The notes under the pieces were generated by a model. That model was not told where the DNA came from, made no database searches, and worked only from the letters and a program-made list of their open reading frames with translations. This document shows, piece by piece, positions 49,596 to 64,000 of a stretch of 64,000 nt of DNA. Where the stretch lies: contig OZ029920.1 in NCBI GenBank assembly GCA_964023275.1, forward strand, positions 5,002,014 through 5,066,013. Direction: 5' to 3'. A program made the translations under genes and the position numbers. This DNA is from Norana najaformis (taxonomy: Eukaryota; Annelida; Clitellata; Crassiclitellata; Hormogastridae). Numbering within the stretch: the stretch's first letter is position 1; every line of letters starts with the position of its first letter.

Positions 49596-50340
49596 TAGCG
49601 ACCGTATGACCTTGACCCTGGTTATTTTTAAATGAATTGATCGGGTGAGATCCTTCACCACCTCCACCCGTTTGATTGGGCGCCACATCTTTTATTTTAG
49701 AATTCAGTGTTTAACGACATCTGGTGGCTTTGACGACACCCTGTCGACCTTCTTTGCCATACCTACTGGAGTAACTGGAGATTTAACGAAATTGAAAGAC
49801 ATATAGCGTCGGTAAAAGAATTTCAAGGTGTCTAAACACGACCGCACAATTATAATTTTATTCAGTGTTTAACGACATCTTGTGGCTGACAGGGCCGTTA
49901 ACGTCGACTTGTCGCCACAGGTGACCGCAGTTCAGAGTTAAAGGTGGGCGATTGAGCGAAATTGAGATGTATATAGCCTGGTTTACATGGGATTTAAAGA
50001 TGTCTAAGCAAAACCTAATGTTCGTTTTAGTATTCAGTGTTTAACGACCTCTAGTGGCTGTCGGGGCCGTTGACGTCGACCTTTGCTTAATGAGCCAGGC
50101 GAAGGTACCAGCGATTGTACAAAAGTGATGGTCATATAACGTCGGAGGAAAGCGGAAATGTAAAAGTACAGGTTTTTCTGTAGCGACCCATTGGCCTCGA
50201 CTCTGCTGATTTTGAATTAATTAATCTGGTGAGATCCTTCACCACTGCTGCCCGTTTTGAATGGGCGCCACGCCATTTAAATCCCCAGTGAACGAACCAT
50301 GCTAGCCCGAGATTCACATTTCGTAAATATGGGATGTTAA
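49596..50340. repeat. Family E tandem array between two reversed SINE-B
   Basis: SINE-B on minus at 49596-49695 and 50172-50335 enclose three family E units starting TTCAGTGTTTAACGAC at 49701, 49863 and 50032, a spacing of about 162-169 bases. Confidence 0.75.
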
Positions 50341-50399
50341 AACGCCCGTGTTTAATAGACCTTATGGACATCATTTCGAAACTTACATACTTATCCACC

Positions 50400-50515
50400 A
50401 AAACTCCGCCACTGCCTTGTTTTGGGGTAGTGCCAGTCCCAAGCCTGGATAAAGGAGGAGCGCGACGGCAACGGCCTTTGATGCCATAACCTGTCGTTAA
50501 ACTGCGGAACTACTA
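50400..50515. repeat. Family E unit
   Basis: CTCCGCCACTGCC, AGCCTGGATAAAGGAGGAG and CCTGTCGTTAAACTG. Confidence 0.65.
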
Positions 50516-50639
50516 CTACTTATCCGCCAAACTAAGCGATGCACCTCAACAACATCCAACATGGCAGCCGCTGACGTCTACTTCGCCATTTCTAAGGATA
50601 ACCGAAAATAAGTCTCAACATATGATGTAGTAGCTGTTG

Positions 50640-50700
50640 TGCTTATATATATATATTTTTTTTATTATATATATTATTTTATATATATATATATGCGCAT
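50640..50700. repeat. TA microsatellite
   Basis: (TA)n with TTTATT interruptions, 420 bases upstream of the ZZ gene start. 50701-51116 would hold that gene's promoter and 5' untranslated region; no clear TATA box is placed. Confidence 0.8.
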
Positions 50701-51116
50701 TAGCTGCGGGTGAGTAAGAGAAAAGTTCGTTAGTTTCATGTTGTGGTAACATGTTGCGTGCATCCCACCGCGCGTTGTAAAGAGATTAGGCCGTTGACTA
50801 TAATTAGTCATGTTTCCTCGTTCGGGGATTTTGACGGCTGGGGATTCCCCAATGTTTCAACGAGTTTAATTTCGACGATGCTTCCTGTTTGAAGCGAAGC
50901 CTTCTACTTCAGTTTGTCTGACCGGCCGGGAATCAGAATTCATTCTATAGAATAGAATTAATCACATAGACTAGCCTTCGGGTAAAACTCTTGGCTTGAT
51001 TCTCTCGATCAGTAGCCATAGCTATAAGGTGGTGATTGGCTGGCGGGAAAATTGTCGCTGGACCAGTCGGAAATTTTAACGAAACCTTCGAAGGAAACCA
51101 GGATATTGTGCTGGAA

Positions 51117-58667
<7,551 letters not shown>

Positions 58668-59020
58668 TCTCTACATAAGCTTCCAACATTTTAGATGTTT
58701 TTTGTTTGATCATTTTGAGTTTTTGAGTGTTTTGTTGTAGTTATGCTATTAAAATGCAATCATTTGAAGACCTGCATATTTTTGGCACTTGTTGCACATC
58801 CAGTCGGTATATGGAACTGACTCTATTTCGCTTGGACTGTTTATACTTTTTATTTCGTCATATACTATATAAGATAGAATTAAATGTCACAATTCCCTCG
58901 TATGTCGCGCTTGTTATTATTAGCGGCGCATTTCTAGTTCGTTTTATCTAATGCTGCACTTAACTTTGTCCATGAGTTAAATTTTGCAAAAATAAACGGT
59001 AAACAGCAAAGGTACGGCAA
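58668..59020 (+). other. Likely 3' untranslated region of the ZZ gene
   Basis: AATAAA occurs at about 58990, some 320 bases after the stop, in AT-rich sequence. No other gene fits here. Confidence 0.5.
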
Positions 59021-59548
59021 GTGATTATTAACAATATTATTATTATATGTCACTAAATGCGCTATACTTTGAGACCTTACATACTGCTGTGGAAATTTGC
59101 CCTGCTGGGGATAAGGTTTATATATAGGATGGGCTGATGTGCCCGGCTGACGAGAGGGAGGACGACATTATAGATTGTCTCGTGTTTGTTGAGTGACACA
59201 GAGGACTGAAGGAGTCGTCGATCGGAGCCAAGAAGCGCTTAACTTCCCTTAGTCTTCATATTCCTAAGTGTATCCAGTTTAAAATGTATTTAGGGTATAT
59301 ATATACACCTGTTTATGTTTCATTGAAGAGTCTATGCATTATTTGTACTTATAAACGGTCTCAGGCGTTTGGATAATTCATGTCTTAATTAAGATGCGTG
59401 TTTGTATATAGATACAGTTGACATTGAGCAGATGTATAGATGTGAGCTACTTGAACAGGTGGGAAGTTTCGAGCCTCAAAGCAGTTACATACCTGACTGC
59501 AGTTTTATAAGGTTTTTCTAGGTAGCATATAGCATATACAGCAGTGTG
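59021..59548. other. Nothing recognised
   Basis: No gene or known repeat is supported. Confidence 0.3.
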
Positions 59549-59702
59549 TTCAATGTTTGTTATACTTGATGTATACATTAAATCAAGCTACGAACAATAT
59601 ATTCAATGTTTTTTTTATACTTGATGTACAAATTAAATCCAGCTACGAACAATATATTCGATGTTTTTATACTTGATATATACATTAAATCAAGCTACGA
59701 AC
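59549..59702. repeat. Three ~52-bp tandem units
   Basis: Each unit has TCAATGTTTTT, ATACTTGATGTA, CATTAAATCAAG and CTACGAACA. Confidence 0.85.
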
Positions 59703-59762
59703 ACTCGTTGAACTATGATGATATGTCTTGTTGATGAAGAGTTTTGCGACTTAGCAGGCTTA

Positions 59763-59812
59763 CATGTATGTATGTATGTATGTAGGTATGTATGTAGGTA
59801 TGTATGTATGTA
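59763..59812. repeat. TATG microsatellite
   Basis: (TATG)n with TAGG variants, followed by a LINE-like tail fragment (GTGTAGCGCGTTTTAAG). Confidence 0.9.
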
Positions 59813-59954
59813 TCCAAGCACTTGTGTAGCGCGTTTTAAGAACCTCATAAAGGCGCTAGAGCATGGCTATCTGAGGGCAGCCTTTTGGAATTTATTAAGT
59901 ATTCTGACACGGTGATTATGTGTAAATTTTGCCCGGCTGGAGAGCTATCACAAA

Positions 59955-60520
59955 GGGAGATCTGCACAGACTACAAATGGTTTCAGAACCCTCTGGCCAG
60001 AATCATAACTTAAACATCTAAGTATAAGCATATCATACCAATACTACATTCATCACACTGGTTACCAACGAACAAAGAATCCAGTTTAAAATATGTCTGA
60101 AAGTTCACAAAGTACTAGATTTAAATCAGCCACCATATCATTGATCAAGGCTCATCTGTCATAAAAGCAAATATTGCACTCGATCAGTGGACACCATGAC
60201 TCCTGTTATCCCTCTTACTCGTACAGTTTTGGGCTCTAGAGCATATTCGGTTGCTGACCCACGGCTTTAGAATTCGCTACCAAGTTCTGTTCGTTCTGTC
60301 AGTTCTGCGATGTCATTCAGGTCTAAACTTAGGTCTCATCTGTTTCAACATGATTACCCACCGTAGCCTAACTTCTGGTTTCTCTGACCTAAAGGAATTC
60401 GAACTGCCTCCTCCAATGAATTGTGATTTTGATTAAGACTTCACTCGAAGCGACCGTCAATTGATGCCTTGGACATTATAATAACGGCGCTATATAAGTC
60501 ATTAGATTAGATTAGAACAT
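59955..60520 (+). mobile_element. CR1-like LINE 3' end
   Basis: Degenerate KICLKVHKVLDLNQPPY, VLGSRAYSVADPRL, NSLPSSVRSVSS and AMSFRSKLRSHLF, then TTGATGCCTTGGAC, GGCGCTATATAAGTC and ATTAGATTAGATTAG. Many stops. The tail is the model for those at 55560 and 56690. Confidence 0.75.
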
Positions 60521-60980
60521 TAGGCCTAATGCTCCTTGAATTGTGAATGGGAATATTTTATAAACATTATTCATATGGAATTTATTATATTATACTTTGT
60601 TATTTTACTTTTTATTGGGTCAGAAAATACATTCAAAGCGTCAATTTGTGCTATTAGAAATGTTCTGTACTATAAGAATAGGCTTGTGCGACTACATTTT
60701 ACATAATTATGCAGTGGTAAATATACTTACTATATTGAATCAAAAACTAAGGCAAAATCGATCTCCATGTGAAGGTAACTAAATTTCACACAGAAACACC
60801 ATACACTTAAATTGATCATGGCTTCAGGTGCACGCGAATTGAAATTGCACATTTAATCTACGCTGCGTTCCTTTAAATGTACACGTTAGAAACATTGGTT
60901 AAAGCGTACGTCAAGGCGCCTCATTTGGCCTGACACACATTGACGTCACAATCGTTACCATGGTATCTCAGCTGGCCTGG
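60521..60980. other. Mostly unrecognised
   Basis: AT-rich. A SINE-B head fragment (AAAGCGTACGTCAAGGCGCC) lies near 60900. Confidence 0.35.
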
Positions 60981-60984
60981 TTAG

Positions 60985-61440
60985 CCACGTTGGTTAAAGT
61001 GGTTAGCCACATTGGTTAAGGCGCCTCTGTGCGTGAGGATCCCGGTTCGCCTACTGAGAGTGGCTATATTTCAGAGATTTAAATCTCTGTAGCACCTTCC
61101 GTACACGGGGACCTTAAGTGGTGTGGCGCCCATTCAAATAGCCAGCGGTGGTGAAGGATCTCACCCGATCAGTTCATTGAAAAATGAGCAGAATCGAGGC
61201 CATACGGTCGCTACAGAAAAAAAGAGCACATTTACATATTACATTTAAGTTTGACGGTTAGGGCAAGTGCTCTAAGATCAACAGGGAATATCTCAAATGT
61301 GTCGAGAAATAAGTTTTAATAACAACATTCCTTAGATGGCGTTAGTCGCAGCCACTCAAACCTCAACACTTGGAAACTATGATATGACCGACTGATATGC
61401 ATTTGTGGAGATGCTGCTACACACACTTATAACAATAGTA
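60985..61440 (+). repeat. SINE family B with extended 3' module, copy 2
   Basis: Head with GGTTAAGGCGCCTC and CCCGGTTCGCCTAC, body with GTGGTGTGGCGCCCATTC, ACATTT-type tail, then the same ~190-base module as 2871-3060. Confidence 0.75.
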
Positions 61441-61510
61441 GTTTCCATTGTTTGACGAAATCTTGTGGCTGCCAGGGCCGTTGACGTCGACCTTACTTTA
61501 TGGCGTCGTC
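61440..61510. repeat. Family E unit
   Basis: AATCTTGTGGCTGCCAGGGC then CGTTGACGTCGACC. 61511-61690 holds nothing recognised. Confidence 0.6.
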
Positions 61511-61699
61511 CTTACTTTACTCTTTAATTGGAAACCCATGTTACCTTTGTAACCGTTATCTTTACGACGTTACTAGAGCAAGTTGGGAGGTTTAGAAAGG
61601 TGTTTTGTTACTGGATTACTGCGGTCGTTTGAGCGTCTCAGCTGTCTCATACTTCGAATTCGTGACCTGTGAAAACACACATGTACCGTGATTTTCGGA

Positions 61700-61915
61700 G
61701 AGTCGTTGTTGTCGTCGTTAGCCTCCTCCTCTTGCTCCTCCCCACCTCCTCCTCATCATCATTCATTAGCAACAATAATAGCAGCACTGGGAACCATAGC
61801 CATCATCATCATGATCACCACCACCATCTTCATCATCATCATCATCATCAACAACAACAACACCACCACCATCATTATCATCATCATTATCATCAACACA
61901 ACCACCCAGTATGCT
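61700..61915. repeat. CTC/CAT/CAA microsatellites
   Basis: CTCCTC then CATCATCAT with CAA blocks. His-rich frames are artefacts. Confidence 0.9.
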
Positions 61916-61919
61916 ATTT

Positions 61920-62470
61920 AATTGAAAAACAGGCATGGTCGAGGTCTTACTGGGTCTGTATAAAACCGTATGGACCTACACTTTTATTTAATTGAAGTCT
62001 CTTTCAGAAGTATCAGTTCAAACAGGTTGATCTCATTGAATATAGAGGATTCCTCAAGTTTGTTTTGAACCGTGCTAAATCGAATAATTCGATTAATTGA
62101 ACATGATCTCGCTTGGAAGATTCCTGTGATTTGTTGTATGTAACAACGTGAGAGAACGGCAGCTTCTATTCGATATAGTATTGTCACTAGATCAAGCGAA
62201 GGTCGCGATCTCCAATAACGACAAGACCAGCACTTACAGGAAAGCAAAACAGAAATCAAACAGTTGATTCTGATCAACCAAACCAGTTCAAAATTCAGTG
62301 AAACTGAAGCAAAGCAAAGTAGTCTAACAAAGTGAAGAATATCAGAGAGCTTTTGGAGATTTTTCTGGGAGTTCTACAATGATAAGCATGGCGTTACGAT
62401 GTTTTTATTAACGACGTTTTGTAGCTGACACGCAAAAAAGCGAATCAAAATACAGCAAGTGCCGAAAATG
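61920..62470. other. No gene identified
   Basis: Unique-looking. A 97-codon minus frame at 61984-62277 has no supporting motif. Confidence 0.3.
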
Positions 62471-62477
62471 TATCTGA

Positions 62478-62648
62478 CAGTGGCGTATATAGCTATCCTT
62501 CCGAGGGCCCTTTTGCAAACTGAACTTTGGCTATTTTTCTTTAAGTACATGAGCAACCGGGCCTTGGCCCCTTGGGGGCACAGGGGGCCCCTGGTCTCGT
62601 GGGCCCTTGTGCTTTGCACAACCTGCACAATCTATTGCTACGCCACTG
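62478..62648. mobile_element. hAT MITE, 171 bp, perfect 8-bp target duplication
   Basis: Starts CAGTGGCGTA and ends TACGCCACTG. Both flanks carry GTATCTGA. The interior has GGGCCCTTTTGC and GGGCCCTTGTGC as imperfect partners. No coding capacity; needs a hAT transposase elsewhere. The intact duplication suggests recent insertion. Confidence 0.9.
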
Positions 62649-62659
62649 GTATCTGATAA

Positions 62660-63030
62660 GTCTATACTGTGTCGAGACGGTAGTAGTATAGAATTAATAT
62701 ATTTGAATATATATTTAATCTTTTCCTAACGTTGAATCCACTCAAATCAAGCGTCTTCAACTCATCCAGAGCTGTCACGAGGATATCCAAGCATAGACCA
62801 CATCACTCCTGTTTTAGAATCACTGCCTTGGCTGAAAATACCCCCATATATTCAATTCAAAGTTCTTTCACTAAGTACAACTCTTCGATACTCATGATTC
62901 GTGACTGCATTGGGTTCTGTTCGATGGTTCGTGATTTTCGGGTTGCAATTCTGCAGTTGTGCTTAGAAGCGACATCGATTGACTTCTTGTGCATTACGAT
63001 AGCAGCGCTGTATAAATCTCCGGAATAGCT
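62660..63030 (+). mobile_element. CR1-like LINE relic
   Basis: VFNSSRAVTRISKHRPHHS corresponds to the RxQNxAARxxTxxxxxxHxTP motif. The end reads ATTACGATAGCAGCGCTGTA, then TAAATCTCC. Confidence 0.6.
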
Positions 63031-63730
63031 TAGGTTATAGATGATACTTTCCTAACCCACTAAACCTCATATATTCTGCACCATTTAATCATCCCGTTCT
63101 ACACCATCGTTCTCTTTTCCCACGCTTGGCCATTCCCTACTCACCTTTAGTTCTGTAACCGATCAACATCCCATATTTCACCTCAACAATGGAACAATAT
63201 CTCACATGAATTTTGCAAATTTCCCGTTCCTCCTTCCCTTATAAAATCTGCGGATATTCTAAAATGTTCATGCATAGCTTTTGTGAGCAATGGCCACGCA
63301 TGCGCGCTTTTGACTGTGTAACTTGTTACCATGCCTCCAAATTGTCAACATCCGCAACGCATGTGCAGTTCGATTATGTAACCTATTACAAGCCCGGACT
63401 CGTTTTCAACCGTCACGCATGTGTGCGTGTTCGATTGCATGGTCCGTTGCAATTGTAATATAACGACAAGAAATTTGAAGAATAATCGTTACCTTGTGAG
63501 AAACTAACCAGGGGCGAACTCTACGCAAACCTAAAATGTCCGGTATTGAATGTCATTAACAGCAGAAGTTTATCAATAAGCAAACCGCACTCATATACGC
63601 AGCCCAACCAACGCATCTTCCACCTAAAGATCAGTTGGTTGGGCATTCGACGTCAAAGGCCCTTCTGCTAAGGCTGCTACGTTTACATTTTACATTTACT
63701 CTTTTTTGCTAAGCATACACAATGGATTGT
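63031..63730. other. Mostly unrecognised, degenerate tandem inside
   Basis: 63290-63460 has three loose ~65-base units around CACGCATGTGTGCG, TTCGATT and TGTAACCTATTAC. Confidence 0.35.
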
Positions 63731-63734
63731 TTCT

Positions 63735-63915
63735 AGGTTAAAGTCAACGTCAAGGCCCCGCTAAGAGTGATAATATCGGTTTGCGTCCCGGTCGTGACTT
63801 ATTTCAGAGATTTGGTTCTCGGGCTAGCACAGTCCGTTTATTCACAGTTTATTCATTTAAAGATGATTAGGGTCTAGGCCATTCGGTCGCTATACAAAAC
63901 CGTAATATTTGCATT
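63735..63915 (+). repeat. SINE family B, partly deleted
   Basis: Head and 3' end present (GCCATTCGGTCGCTATAC, then TTTGCATTTGCATTTAC); much of the body is missing. Confidence 0.65.
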
Positions 63916-64000
63916 TGCATTTACTTGATTGTTTTGTGGTTCCTTAGTATCCTTGCTTATCGGCGCCTTTGACGCGCTATAATTTACCTCCCCACTGCAA

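Noticed and set aside
61669-61995. His-rich 108-codon frame
   Set aside because: CAT microsatellite.

Overview
The window is animal nuclear DNA, probably from a marine invertebrate. It is AT-rich, its genes are split by GT-AG introns, and most of the sequence is dispersed repeats: tRNA-headed and LINE-tailed short repeats, CR1/L2-like, RTE-like and REL-type LINEs, a piggyBac, hAT-like and other small DNA transposons, one Polinton-like fossil and one LTR-element fossil. No rRNA, no convincing intact tRNA gene, no CRISPR array and no bacterial-style operon was seen. The species cannot be named from the sequence.

Layout. 1-1623: the 3' part of a long intact reading frame of a multi-copy, zinc-binding, transposase-like family. 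1.6-15.5 kb: repeat desert (SINEs, LINE 3' ends, a TIR element with an RTE LINE inside, a 344-bp MITE, arrays of a ~170-bp repeat). 15.7-20.25 kb: a membrane immunoglobulin-superfamily receptor gene whose six exons join in frame, with an alternative terminal exon and a decayed copy of one Ig exon. 20.6-31.2 kb: repeats, including the 3' half of a REL-type LINE. 31.3-42.3 kb: a Polinton-like fossil with inverted terminal repeats and a type-B DNA polymerase; a piggyBac sits in its left repeat and an LTR-element relic lies inside. 42.4-46.7 kb: large unclassified repeats, a solo LTR and a LINE ORF1. 47.4-49.3 kb: the 3' end of a PARP14-like mono-ADP-ribosyltransferase gene with one in-frame TGA. 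51.1-58.7 kb: a six-exon gene for a 522-residue protein with two p62-type ZZ zinc fingers followed by a trypsin-fold (PA clan) protease domain with an apparent His-Asp-Ser triad. 58.7-64 kb: LINE, SINE and hAT-MITE material.

The three host genes (Ig receptor, PARP14-like enzyme, ZZ-protease) belong to types that in other animals serve innate defence, ubiquitin/N-degron recognition or stress signalling. Their proximity suggests, but does not show, a defence neighbourhood. The strongest candidate for something undescribed is the ZZ-ZZ-protease gene: every exon junction keeps frame and the triad spacing fits the protease fold.
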